From contig CAVXGQ010000005.1 in assembly GCA_963761425.1 (NCBI GenBank), positions 496,001-560,000 of the forward strand: a stretch of 64,000 nucleotides of DNA. The letters run 5' to 3'. Origin of the DNA: Bog-793 sp963761425 (GTDB lineage: Bacteria > Actinomycetota > Acidimicrobiia > Acidimicrobiales > Bog-793). The notes beneath the pieces are model-generated. The model was not told the origin of the DNA. It did no database searches and was given only the letters and a program-made list of their open reading frames with translations. This document shows positions 1 through 9,720 of this stretch, in pieces. Within the stretch, counting starts at the first letter, position 1; each line of letters begins with the position of its first letter. The translations under genes were made by a program, and so were the position numbers.

Positions 1-491
1 GGCTCGGACTCCTCCGCCCGGGATGGCTCCAGCCATTCGTCCAGGAAGAACAACGAACACGCATGACCACAGCCGACAGTACCGTCGGGCGCGTCACAGA
101 TAGCGTCCTCTAGTGCGACCGTCCTGGAGAGCTTCTCCATGCGATAAGCATGGGTCGGCCGCCGGCGAATGACCCTTTCTACCCGGTAGGTCCGGCCCGA
201 GTAAGCCCGGTGGTTGGAGAGGAACTTCCGACCGCGGAGCTCGTCGTTGCTATCGAGGGTCGTCCGGATCTCAGCGACACTCTTGACTCGGACCCAGTCG
301 CCGACATGGAAGCGGGACGGTTCCCCGAGATCGACGCCGTCCCGGTCCTCGACGCGATGGCCGACGAGGAGCTGCAGAGTGTGAATGACTCCGTGTATGA
401 GGTTGAAGGGAAACGCGTAGCGATAGAACGAGTTCTCAAACTGGCAGCGTTCAAAGGTGCGTCGTCTTGGTGCTGGTCCCGCGGGGTCCAC
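1..491 (-). CDS. Conserved hypothetical protein, C-terminal part cut by the window edge
   Basis: The reading frame is open on the minus strand from an in-frame stop near 520 down to base 1, so the 3' end lies outside the window. Visible blocks are CQFENSFYRYAFPFNLIHG, a GDWVRVKS motif and a cysteine-containing tail GCGHACSLFFLDEWLEP. The GDWVRV block followed by a late Cys pair and a W-rich end resembles a family of uncharacterised bacterial proteins I remember from polysaccharide-type loci, but I cannot name it or assign a function. A GTG at 491 is the furthest convincing start; the true start could be further upstream behind a frameshift. It borders transposase debris. Confidence 0.5.
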   Translation of the reverse strand, partial: MDPAGPAPRRRTFERCQFENSFYRYAFPFNLIHGVIHTLQLLVGHRVEDRDGVDLGEPSRFHVGDWVRVKSVAEIRTTLDSNDELRGRKFLSNHRAYSGRTYRVERVIRRRPTHAYRMEKLSRTVALEDAICDAPDGTVGCGHACSLFFLDEWLEPSRAEESE

Positions 492-696
492 CGGGTCGAC
501 GCTATCAGGTGCTTCCGTTCGTCATACTCGGCGGAGTTTGTTCTCCCGAGTTCTGGATCGGGGGAATCGGGGAATCGCCGTCGACCCGCGAAACATAGAG
601 AGGGTCGGTGACGTACTAGTTGGCTGGTCGGCAAAAGGCTTTTCTCGTCCAATAAGAACGATGGTCGCTGTTTGGAGCTGAGGAGGTGACCTCTCT

Positions 697-1830
697 CAGC
701 CAATGACGCCAGGTAGGCGCCCGATCCGGTCCAAGTTGAGCGCTGCAACCCGGATTTTCGCCCAGGCGTCGGCCTTCGCAAGGCCCGGTTACGGGATCTT
801 CTCGGTGTGGAACTTGAGCTGTGCGTTCTTGCGCTCGGCACTTGCGCGTTCTCGATAGCGCTCTCGGAACCCCTCGGTCCATTGCGCTGTTCGTGCCGCG
901 GCGAGTAGCTCCTCTGACGGATTGATCTCGGCGATGCGGCCCTTGGCGCGGGTCGTGTATTGGGGTTTCAACGCGCAGTCCGCGCAGTGTTCACTAAAGA
1001 ACACTTGGGTGCGCTTCGCTCGGCTTTTCGCGATCGGGACGCTCACTCCCGCAGAAGGGTGACGGTGTGGTGCTCGAGTTCGATCGTGAAGTCAGCTTTG
1101 TTGAAAAAGCCTGCTCTCGCGCTCGGCGGAGGCGCCGGTGCGACGAGCTCCACGCCTTTTGCTCCGAAGGTGCGCCGGATCTTTGACCCTCCGTAGTGGG
1201 TGTCGGCGATTACCTCCGAGACGGGAAGCGGATCGGACTCGAGCAGCTCAGCGAGCATCTCACCGTCCGACGTCGTTGCCTTCGAGGCCGTCGCCGCGGT
1301 AATGAGGTCGAAATCGGGATCGACCGAGAGATGTGCTTTGAACCTGTCATAACGGTCGTGGCGTGCACGGTACCCATGGTGAGCGTCAGGATCGACGATC
1401 GAGATCTCCCGATCGGGGGCGACCTCACGCCTGATCGTGACGTTGTCCTTCTCGTCGGGGGCGAGGTCCTGTGCGGCGACGATGTGCAAGAGGGCGACAG
1501 CCGCGTTCAAGTCGTCGTCGATCGACGCTGCCTGCACGATGATCGCGGTCGCGTCCGAGAAAAGATCGGCGAGCGGCTAGCGGCGCTCGGTTTCCTGGGA
1601 CCAGTTGATCTCGGGCTTTCCCGCCTCGTCATAGACGGAACGCCGGAGCGAGCCGCGAAGTCTTGACGTTCTTCGCTTGTCGAGCTTTGAAAGACGAGAG
1701 ATGACCTGGCGCGAAGCCGATCGCATCAAGGTAATCGTGTCCATCGTGATGACGCCGTCTTTGATGTCGGTCGAATCGACGATCCGACGGTGACCGATGG
1801 TCCCGGCACGCTTGGCGAGCTGAAGGAGCT
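697..1830 (-). pseudogene. IS1182-type transposase remnant
   Basis: Read on the minus strand, successive pieces match an IS1182-type DDE transposase in order. First comes RRIVDSTDIKDGVITMDT (about 1790-1740), then an in-frame TAG at 1577-1579. Next is DPDAHHGYRARHDRYDRFK with HLSVDPDFDLITA (about 1430-1300). A frameshift near 1043 leads to the Cys-rich insert CADCALKPQYTTRAKGRI, and another near 790 leads to the tail RGLAKADAWAKIRVAALNL, ending at a TGA at 697-699. The N-terminal third is missing, and the break point abuts the IS256 fragment. Two frameshifts, a nonsense codon and the truncation make it non-functional. Confidence 0.75.
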
Positions 1831-1844
1831 TTCTGGACGGCAAC

Positions 1845-2806
1845 TCCGACGTGCTCGATCGCCTCGTGACCGAGATGTACGCCCGGGGCCTTTCGACACG
1901 AGACGTCGAGGACGCCTTCAGGGATGCCACAGGCGAGCTGCTCATCTTCAAGTTCGCGCTCTCCGAGATCACGGACCAGCTGTGGGAGGACTGCCAGGCC
2001 TTCGTCGCCCGGGACCTGTCCGAGATCGAGGTCGAGCATCTGTTCTGCGACGCCATCTTCGAGTCGCTCCGCCGCCAGGGGGTCAAAGAGGCCCTGCTCG
2101 TGGCGTGGTGCATCGACTCCCAAGGCAGGAAGCACTTCTTGCATCTGGCCGTCGGCAACAAGGAGTCCGAGGCCGCCTGGACGGGCTTCTTCAGGAACCT
2201 GATCGAGCGACACATGCGTCTTCCCACCACGGTCACGACTGACGGGGCTCCGGGGATGATCAAGGCCGTCGAGGTCGTGTTCGCGAATCGGTACGCATCC
2301 GCTGCTGGCTCCACCGGTTGTCCAACATCAGGTCCAAGCTCCCCGCCGACGAGGTCGCAGAGGTCATGGCGTATCTCTACGCGGTCAGGGACGCCCCCAC
2401 CATGGAGGCCACCCGAGCAGCCGCCGACCGCTTCGAGAACACCTATAGCAGTCAGTTCCCGGTCACGGTGGCGTGCTTCGCCGATGATCGCGAGGCGCTG
2501 CTGGTTATCCATCGGGTTGCGGTGCGCCATCGCATCAGGGTGAGGGCCACCAACCTCGCCGAGCGCAGTTTCGAGGAGGAGCGCCAGCGCATCAAGATCA
2601 TCCCCAGGCTCATCAGCGAGAAAGCGACTATGAAGCTCGCCTTTGCGACCATGCTTCACTCGGCAGCGCGCTGGTGCCGGGTCTCGATCAAAGACATCGA
2701 ACGCCACCAGCTCAAGCTGCTCCGTTCCGGCCTTGGGTTCGACCCACCACTTACCGAGGATCAAGCAACCCGCCGAAGGAGAACAACAGAGCGCGCCGCG
2801 GCATGA
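1845..2806 (+). pseudogene. IS256 (Mutator)-family transposase remnant
   Basis: Two reading frames together give about 315 residues of an IS256-family transposase. The first (to about 2290) contains LVTEMYARGLSTRDVEDAF, FCDAIFESLRRQGVKEALLV and TTDGAPGMIKAVE. The second (from about 2294) continues with RIRCWLHRLSNIRSKLP and NLAERSFEEERQRIKIIP. The switch at about 2290-2294 is a single-base frameshift in the region equivalent to the usual RCLAHRMRN block. Roughly the first 100 residues of a normal IS256 transposase are missing where the fragment meets the IS1182 remnant. No terminal repeats were found. Confidence 0.8.
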
Positions 2807-2857
2807 AGCTCGGTGACGAGACGATTTACAGGACGCTTAGGACTTGACCGCCGAAAC

Positions 2858-3110
2858 ACCAGTGCCGGCCAGCACGGCGTGGTGACAGCGACGGCGTGCG
2901 CGCTCTTTGTGATCAGCTGCGACATCTTCATGGGTGCCGTTGACGTTAAGCGCCAGGCGCTTAACGTCACGCGGGAAGGAGCTCCTCGGTGCTCGCGTCG
3001 TGGAGGTGAGGTCGGGATCGCCGACCCTTAAGGACGCGATGAACGAGGCGATACGGGACTGGATCACGACCTCGGTGACCACCTACTACGTGATCGGGTC
3101 GGTCGCCGGC
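2858..3110 (+). pseudogene. trpB: Internal fragment of tryptophan synthase beta (trpB)
   Basis: This scrap encodes a stretch colinear with the middle of TrpB, approximately residues 110-195 of a 400-residue protein. In the first frame it reads SAGQHGVVTATACALF and IFMGAVDVKRQALNV. After a frameshift near 2970 it reads KELLGARVVEVRSGSPTLKD, then MNEAIRDWITTSVTTYYVIG and SVAG. The AGQHG and SGSxTLKDA blocks are hallmarks of TrpB. Neither terminus is present, nor is any other trp gene, so it is a broken, non-functional piece stranded among transposase remnants. Tryptophan biosynthesis presumably depends on an intact copy elsewhere. Confidence 0.75.
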
Positions 3111-3233
3111 GCTTCGGCGCGAACCGGAGCCTTCTCGTCGCGAGGCGAACGTGTTCATCCGTGATCAAGCGACGGGCCGCGCCAGCCGGCGGAGCGCGGC
3201 ACGCGATGGCAATGCGGGACGACGGTCCCGTCG

Positions 3234-3467
3234 CTAGGGGAGTGCGTCGTTTCCCGGGCGGAGCATCTGGTAGATAAAGAAGGCGACGAGCGACACGACG
3301 AAGCTCAGCGCGCCGAAGGTGTCCTCGCGCGGGTACGGCAAGAAGTGGGTGAGACGCCAGCTGAGCGTGTAGGGGTGCACGAGCGCGCAGAGCGCGATGT
3401 AGACCCAGGCAGCGAAGCCATAGATCGCGAGCGTCTTGCTTGCGACGAGAGCGACCTTCCGTTTCAT
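3234..3467 (-). CDS. Small two-helix membrane protein, hypothetical
   Basis: The product has 77 residues: a short basic start (MKRKVALVASK), a hydrophobic segment around residues 12-32 (IYGFAAWVYIALCALVHPY), a polar loop with PYPREDTFG, and a second hydrophobic segment around 52-70 (ALSFVVSLVAFFIYQML). Two transmembrane helices with both ends inside are likely. I do not recognise the family. It sits between the trpB scrap and a transposase remnant, so it may be passenger DNA of a lost element, but its hydrophobic pattern argues for a real gene. Confidence 0.5.
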   Translation of the reverse strand: MKRKVALVASKTLAIYGFAAWVYIALCALVHPYTLSWRLTHFLPYPREDTFGALSFVVSLVAFFIYQMLRPGNDALP

Positions 3468-3639
3468 GTCGCCGGACAGCGTAGGCGGTGTCTTCTGTCG
3501 CCGTTATCCGGCCGACGGCCGGCCGTTCCTGACGCGGGGGCGCACACCGGTTCGACGAGGCGCTTCTTCTGGGCTCGTGGGTGTCGAGAACGCCATCCAT
3601 GGCCGTGAGCTGGACTTTGACGTCAGCGCCGGATGCGGC

Positions 3640-4323
3640 AAGCCTCCGGCGGTGGCCCTCTCTTTCCGGTACCGGGCGTTCTGTGACGTCCTCCCGCTGA
3701 ACCGGCTCTCCTGTCGCCAGGACGCGGGCCTCGCGATCGAGGTCGTCATGCTGCGCCGTGAGGTGACGGTGCTCCGACGTCAGTTGCACCGCCCAGCGCT
3801 GCAATCGGCCGACCGGGCGGTCCTCTCCGCCGATGGCGACTCCTTGCTCGCAGCCGGAAGGACCGCTGGTTCGTCCAGCCGGCCACCTGGTTGTGCTGGC
3901 CCCGAGACCTCGTCGCCAGGCACTGGACCTACCCACACCGCCGGCCCGGCCGACCACCACTCCCCGCGGGAACCACTGCGCTCGTCCTCCGGCTGGCCAA
4001 GGAGAACCCGGCCTGGGTTACTGGCGCATCCACGGCGAGCTCGCCACCAGGGGCATCCCGATCGCCCCGTCGAGCGATTCGTCGGCACCATCCGGCCCGA
4101 GGGCTTGGAGGGGATGCTCGTCCTCGAACGGCGCCACCTCGAGGTCGTGTTCGCCAAGTACGTCGAGCACGACAACTCGCACCCTCCCCACTAGTCTCTC
4201 AGCGAGCGCGCACCATCCAAGTCCGACACGACTCCCGTCCTCAACGGCGACGTCGACGCCGAACAGCTCCGACGAACCGACGTCTTGGGCCACCTCATCC
4301 ACGAGTATCGACTTGTCGCTTGA
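3640..4323 (+). pseudogene. Integrase-core (IS481/IS3-like) transposase remnant lacking its catalytic core
   Basis: Pieces in three frames follow the order of an integrase-core transposase. The N-terminal LRREVTVLRRQLHRP with SADRAVLSA is at about 3750-3830. DLVARHWTYPHRRPGRPP then KENPAWVTG follow at about 3905-4020, and GYWRIHGELATRGIPIAPSS at about 4015-4075. The next block, VERFVGTIRPEGLEGMLVLE with HLEVVFAKYVEHDNSHPPH, is already the end of the rve domain. The tail HLIHEYRLVA ends at a TGA at 4321-4323. The middle of the rve domain with the first two catalytic acidic residues is deleted, and several frameshifts are present, so it cannot be active. Confidence 0.75.
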
Positions 4324-4369
4324 GCTGGGCGGATGGGTTCTCGGCACCCACACCTCCGAGCGCCATCTG

Positions 4370-5380
4370 TCAGGGCTTCGTCGTGGCCCGTCGCGTCCTG
4401 GCTTCCCCAAGGCCGAGTGCAATGACATCGCGGCAAAGTCCGAGCGCCCCGAAACCGCCCCGTGACCTGCGGCAGAAGTCTCCACAGACCAGCTGCGAAA
4501 ACAGCTTGCGCGAAGCGATGAGGCGATCCGAGGACTGATGGACGCTGGCGCGTCGCAAGCACCGAGCTGTGACTTTGGAGAAATACTCGATCGCGCGGGT
4601 GTTATGCGGATCGCTCGCGGCAACAAAGCTCCCGTAACTCTTGGCGAGGGCGGCCTTCTCGGCATAAGCGGTTGGCTCGATGCTGAATGCTGCCTTGAAC
4701 TTCTCGGCCGCACTGTAGGTTCGTGCCGGACCGGCGAAATTCATCTCGTGCTGGCGGTAGGAGACCAAGGCATCGCTTAGTTCGAGTCGGCGGCAACTCG
4801 TGAATGCCAGCAGTGATATCACTCCGTCGAAACCCGGTCCTCTCGGGTCGTCCGGGTTCGGCCGCTTCTCCCAGCAAGTCATTCTCAGCAACTCAGACCG
4901 AAAGTACTGGGTGAAGCCTGGAGCGCACCACAACCAGTCACCCTCGAGCGGGTCGACGACACGCGTCCGCTTGTGGCAAGGGAAAAGCCGGCCCGTCGAC
5001 GCGAGGTCTTCGTCTGTGACCACAGCCGAATGGCTGATGAACTGCACATTGTGCATCGCCATCTGGTGCTCACAGATCTGCAGCTTCTTCGGATGCCAGA
5101 CGTCGTCTTGGTCGCACCACGCGATGACCTCGGTGTTGGCATGTTGCGCCGCGGACCAGAAGTTCGCGTCCGGCCCCGCGTGAGGGCCATCGACGAGCGT
5201 CACATTGAAAGGAGCATCCCTGGCGAACTCCCGAACGATGGCAACCGTATCGTCGCTAGAACCGTCATCGGAGATAATCAGCTGATCTGGATGCCGCGTC
5301 TGCGCAGCGATGCTCTGGAGTTGCGCTGCGAGCCAGGCCTGCCCATTGAACGTCGCCATGATGACAGCAACGGTGGGCAA
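4370..5380 (-). CDS. Family 2 glycosyltransferase (rhamnosyltransferase-like)
   Basis: This 336-residue cytoplasmic GT-A glycosyltransferase probably adds a sugar to an envelope polysaccharide or glycolipid. The N-terminus VAVIMATFNGQAWLAAQLQS and IISDDGSSDDTVAIV are the GT2 nucleotide-sugar binding strands. WCDQDDVWHP carries the DxD-type metal motif, typical of alpha-L-rhamnosyltransferase-like GT2 proteins, and RQHEMN lies near the end of the catalytic domain. The start used is TTG at 5380; nothing better lies upstream. It stands alone next to transposase remnants, with no other polysaccharide genes in sight, suggesting an orphan or an acquired gene. Acceptor and donor are unknown. Confidence 0.85.
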   Translation of the reverse strand: MPTVAVIMATFNGQAWLAAQLQSIAAQTRHPDQLIISDDGSSDDTVAIVREFARDAPFNVTLVDGPHAGPDANFWSAAQHANTEVIAWCDQDDVWHPKKLQICEHQMAMHNVQFISHSAVVTDEDLASTGRLFPCHKRTRVVDPLEGDWLWCAPGFTQYFRSELLRMTCWEKRPNPDDPRGPGFDGVISLLAFTSCRRLELSDALVSYRQHEMNFAGPARTYSAAEKFKAAFSIEPTAYAEKAALAKSYGSFVAASDPHNTRAIEYFSKVTARCLRRASVHQSSDRLIASRKLFSQLVCGDFCRRSRGGFGALGLCRDVIALGLGEARTRRATTKP

Positions 5381-6135
5381 AGCGCTTTACCTCCGGCGAA
5401 TATGTCCAGGTGACTTCTTAGCACGACGGGTATGCAAGTGCCGCAAGAAACGAACTGGAGGTTCCGTTCTGGTGATCATGACGAAACCGCCAGGTTCACT
5501 CGGCAACGGCCATACATCGATGTCCGCGTCGCTGGGACGGTAGCCGACGGATGGCACGGTCCCTGGAATAGGAGTCTCGCCGACCTCGACGCAACCTCAC
5601 CGACCGCGCCGCCTCAGTCACCGAGCACTCTTGCGAGCAAACCTGCACCTGCGTGCGCATGTCCAGCTTCCAGGCATGCTCAAGGACCAGCGGCGGTGCG
5701 ACGCCATCGTTGCAGCGAGTCAATGTGACACGGAAGTGTCAACACGAGCGGGCAGTCTTTGAACAGGACATTCGTGCAAGTCAGAGGCTGTCGCGCAGGT
5801 GCCTCGGCGAACTCTAGGACCACCGATCCGCAACGCAAGACGTGACCATTTGACCATTTATTGTCAGGAAGTCGACAGGATTCGTCCGAGTTTGAGCGAA
5901 CGCGCCCGGAATTTCCCTTACGCGATGGCGAGATGGTGTTTTCGCGCCTTCAGGAGGTTGTTGACTGAACAGATGAAGCGCCACTCGCTCAGTGTTGCCT
6001 CACGAAGTCAGCGGCTCCTTGTCGTCGAGCTGGTAGTGGGTGCGGTTCGCTCACGCTGAGGCGTTTGTCTCGATCTTGATGTCGTCGGCAGGACTGTCGG
6101 GATTCATGCGACAGCCTCGTCAGACCCCAAAAGTG
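5381..6135. other. 755-bp intergenic stretch, no gene recognised
   Basis: Short open frames exist on both strands, but none has a recognisable motif or convincing ribosome binding site. The part from about 5800 to 6060 is less GC-rich than its surroundings. It lies between the orphan glycosyltransferase and the 3' end of rnpB and is probably decayed DNA. Confidence 0.4.
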
Positions 6136-6484
<349 letters not shown>

Positions 6485-6575
6485 GCAAACACCATTCTCG
6501 CGCTCAGGTTGGTCACGTGAACGATTCCGCAGGTCCGCCTCGCCGATCGCGACCACGGGTAGCCTTCGTCGCGTG

Positions 6576-8184
6576 ATGCTCGACGGCGTGCCGCAGGAGC
6601 AGCGCTTCAACTTCGCGACCGACGACGCGGCGGCCGAGACCGCCGGTGACGAGTTGAAGCGGCGGATCGACGACGTCGTTGCCGCGGCCCATCGCGCGAA
6701 GCAGCATCGTGGGACCCAGCTCCCTTCTGGTCGCCGGACCAGCCGGCGCCCGGCGGGCGCCCGAATGCCGTCGGTCGGGTCCGGCGAAGCGGTCGCGGCG
6801 ACCGAAATGTCAGAGGGATCCGGCGAATCGGGGGTCGGTGAAGCGCTCTCCGTCACCAAGTTCTACGAACGGGTGAAGGCGGCGCTCGCCCGCGAGTTCA
6901 CCGAGGAGGTCTGGGTCATCGGGGAGATTCGCGGCTTGCGGGAAAGCCGCGGTCACCACTACATCGAGCTGGCCGACGAGTCCGCCGACCAGGCCGAACG
7001 CGGCGTCGCGCAGCTCGAAGTCGTCTGCTGGGCGCGTGACTGGCCGCCAGTCGCCCAGGCGCTCGCCGAGGCAGGCGTCGCGCTGGAGCCCGGCCGCGTG
7101 GTACGGGTGCGGGGGCGCGTCTCAGTCTGGGAGGGCGGCAGCAAGCTGCGTTTCACCCTGACCGAGCTGGACATCGAGGCGCTGCTCGGCGGGATCGCGG
7201 CGGCGCGTCGCCGGTTGCTCCACACCCTCGAGGTCGAAGGCCTGCTCCGCGCCAACCAGCGGCTCGAGCTGTCGTTGGTGCCGCTCCGGATCGGGGTTGT
7301 CACCAGCCCCGGTTCCGAGGCCCACCGGGACTTCGTCGGCCAGCTGGCCCGCTCCGGATTCGCCTTCGAGGTCTTCTTCAAACCCACGCTGGTCCAGGGG
7401 CCGGAGGCGCCGGAGCAGATTGCCGCCGCCCTCGGGCGCCTGGGGTCGGCGCCCATCGATCTCGCGGTGGTCGTGCGGGGCGGGGGAGCGCGGGGTGACC
7501 TGGCGGCGTTCGACTCCGAACCGGTCGCGCCGCGCCATCGCCACGGCCGGATTCCCGGTGTGGACGGGGATTGGCCACACCGGAGACCGCTCGGTCGCCG
7601 ACGAGGTGGCGCACCAGGCGATGATCACGCCGACCCAGTGCGGCGAGGCGGTGGTCGCCCGGGTGGCCGAGTACGTGGGTGAGATCGAGCGCAAGGCAGA
7701 CGTGCTCACCGGGCTCGCCCGCGCCAGGCTCGACTCGGCCGCTTACCAGCTGGCGGTAGGTGTCGCCGGTCTCGCCCGCGGCGCGCGTCACCAGCTGGAA
7801 CGGAAGTCGGTCGAGCTCGGAGCTGCCGGCCTGGAGCTTGCCCGGGTCATGGTGGCGCGGCTGCGCCGGGAAGCGGTCGGGCTGAAGGATCGGGTGGGGC
7901 TGCTGGGGGCGCTGACGCGCCGGTCGATGGCGTCCCACGAGAGCGAGCTGACCAGGAAACGGCAAGTGCTCCGGGCTTTCGACCCCCTCCGTCAGCTCCA
8001 GCGGGGCTGGACCTTGACCAGCGACGCTGACGGGCGACCGGTGCGGTCCGAGGCGGAGGTCGGGGTGGGGGAGCGGATCACCACGCGTTTCGTCGATGGC
8101 GAGGCGCTCTCCCTGGTCGAATCGACCCGACCCTCCGCCGCCGTGCCGAAGACGAGACGAAGAACGGGTGGAAAACGACCATGA
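6576..8184 (+). CDS. xseA: Exodeoxyribonuclease VII large subunit, with an apparent frameshift
   Basis: XseA is the catalytic and DNA-binding subunit of exonuclease VII, which degrades single-stranded DNA with XseB. The OB-fold begins at LSVTKFYERVKAALAREF and EVWVIGEIRGLRES. The catalytic domain shows GVVTSPGSEAHRDF, VVVRGGGARGDLAAFDSEPV and, in the second frame, GFPVWTGIGHTGDRSVADE, followed by a coiled-coil region and the C-terminal FDPLRQLQRGWTLT. One surplus base at about 7526-7536, in a GCGCCGCGCC run, shifts the frame between SEPVA and AIATAG; everything on both sides is well conserved. About 85 residues precede the OB-fold; an ATG at 6808 would remove most of them. The stop overlaps xseB by 4 bp. 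Confidence 0.88.
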
Positions 8185-8465
8185 CCGAAGAGGATAAGGA
8201 CCAGGTGGAAGCGATCCCGGTCGGCGATCTCAGTTACGCGGCCGCCGCTGCCGAGCTGGAAGCCATCGTGCAGGAGCTCGACGAAGGACTCGTCGACGTC
8301 GACGTGCTCGAAGTGCGCTTCCGGCGGGCGATCGAGATCATCGAGGAGCTCGATCGGAGGATCCGCGGCACGCGCAAGAACGTCGACGCCCTGATGCCAA
8401 GGTTGGCCGCGATCGGCGAAGACGGTTCGACGGACTCCGGGGAGGGGGCGGCCCGCCGGCCCTGA
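8181..8465 (+). CDS. xseB: Exodeoxyribonuclease VII small subunit
   Basis: The 94-residue product is the small helical subunit that coats the stalk of XseA. The family pattern is clear: LSYAAAAAELEAIVQELDEG, then LEVRFRRAIEIIEELDRRI and a short acidic tail. The length is slightly above the usual 80 because of the N-terminal MTEEDKDQ segment and the Gly/Ala-rich end. The start ATG overlaps the xseA stop (ATGA), so the two are translationally coupled. Confidence 0.93.
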   Translation: MTEEDKDQVEAIPVGDLSYAAAAAELEAIVQELDEGLVDVDVLEVRFRRAIEIIEELDRRIRGTRKNVDALMPRLAAIGEDGSTDSGEGAARRP

Positions 8466-8512
8466 GGCATCCGGCGCGTCGGGCTGCGCCCCGGGCCACG
8501 TAGTCTCGGCTC

Positions 8513-9712
8513 GTGCTTGGTTCGGTAGTCGTCGTAGGAGCCTCGGTCGCCGGTTTGAAAGCGTGCGAGGGCTTACGTCACGGCGGCTTCGACGGTTCGA
8601 TCACGCTGGTTGGTGCCGAGTCCCACCTGCCCTACGACCGGCCGCCCCTTTCCAAGCAATTCCTGGCCGGCACCTTCGGCATCGACCGTCTGTCCCTGAT
8701 CTCCCCGGCCAGGTTCGAAGCCCTCGAGCTCCAGTTCTTGCTGGGCGAGCGGGCCCGCGCCCTCGATCTCGCGGCCCGGGTGGTCGCGCTGGAATCCGGT
8801 TCCGAGCTGAGCTTCGACGGTCTGGTGGTCGCGACCGGTGCAACCCCCCGCACCCTGCGCGGGGCGGGGGATCTGGCCGGGATCGTCACCCTGCGGGGGG
8901 TTGAGGACGCCCGCCGCCTGCGAGCCCTGCTCGGGGTGGGAGGCGTGCGGCTGGTCGTCGTCGGCGGAGGATTCCTCGGCATGGAGGTCGCCGCGACGGC
9001 ACGGGGACTCGGCGCCGAGGTGACCGTCGTCGAGCCACTGGCCGCCCCCCTTGTCCGCGTCGTCGGCCCGCTGGTCGGGCGGGCAATCGCCGAGATCCAC
9101 GCCGACCACGGCGTCCAGGTGCGGACCGGGATGGGCGTCGAGAGTTTCGTCGGGCACGGTCGGGTCGAAGGGGTCCGTTTGGAGGACGGCTCGATCGTCA
9201 CGGCCGACGTGGTGCTGGTCGCGGTGGGCGTCGTTCCGGAGACGGCCTGGCTGGACCGTTCCGGGCTGGAGCTGGCCGACGGCGTGGTGTGCGAGTCGTC
9301 ACTCTTCGCAGCCCCCGGCGTGGTCGCGGCCGGTGATATCGCCCGCTGGCCCCACCCGCTGGCCGGGGGAAGGATCCGGCTCGAACACCGAACCAACGCC
9401 GCGGAACAAGGTGCCCACGCCGCGTCCAGCCTGCTCGCCGGGAAGGCCGCGACGGCCTTCACCTCGGTGCCGTACTTCTGGTCCGACCAGTTCGAGGTGA
9501 AGATCCAGGCGATCGGCCTTCCCGACTCGGGCGACGACGTGCACGTCGTCGCCGGGTCGATCGCCGAGCGGCGTTTCGTCGCCTGCTATGGGCGCAACGG
9601 TCGCCTCTCCGGCGTGGTCGGGTTCAACAGCCCCCGCCAGCTCATGGGCTTCCGGGCGTTGCTCGACCGGCAGGCGACCATCGACGAGGCGCTCGGGCTC
9701 GAGGTGGCCTGA
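8513..9712 (+). CDS. FAD/NAD(P)-dependent ferredoxin reductase-type oxidoreductase
   Basis: The 399-residue flavoprotein belongs to the pyridine-nucleotide-disulfide oxidoreductase family, in the rhodocoxin/putidaredoxin reductase branch that passes electrons from NAD(P)H to a ferredoxin. It shows the FAD dinucleotide fold VVVVGASVAGLKACEGLR, the conserved YDRPPLSKQFLAG, the NAD(P) site VVVGGGFLGMEVAATARGLG, the ATG motif in LVVATGATPR, and the second FAD contact PGVVAAGDIARWPHP. The C-terminal PYFWSDQFEVKIQAIG is typical of this branch. The start is GTG at 8513. No ferredoxin or P450 gene is adjacent, so its partner is unknown. It is convergent with the kinase gene, with 8 bp between stops. 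Confidence 0.9.
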   Translation: MLGSVVVVGASVAGLKACEGLRHGGFDGSITLVGAESHLPYDRPPLSKQFLAGTFGIDRLSLISPARFEALELQFLLGERARALDLAARVVALESGSELSFDGLVVATGATPRTLRGAGDLAGIVTLRGVEDARRLRALLGVGGVRLVVVGGGFLGMEVAATARGLGAEVTVVEPLAAPLVRVVGPLVGRAIAEIHADHGVQVRTGMGVESFVGHGRVEGVRLEDGSIVTADVVLVAVGVVPETAWLDRSGLELADGVVCESSLFAAPGVVAAGDIARWPHPLAGGRIRLEHRTNAAEQGAHAASSLLAGKAATAFTSVPYFWSDQFEVKIQAIGLPDSGDDVHVVAGSIAERRFVACYGRNGRLSGVVGFNSPRQLMGFRALLDRQATIDEALGLEVA

Positions 9713-9720
9713 ACGCTCCC

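Noticed and set aside
3064..3960. Open frame of 298 codons on the minus strand
   Set aside because: Basic low-complexity translation, overlapping a transposase remnant and the small membrane gene; no family resemblance.
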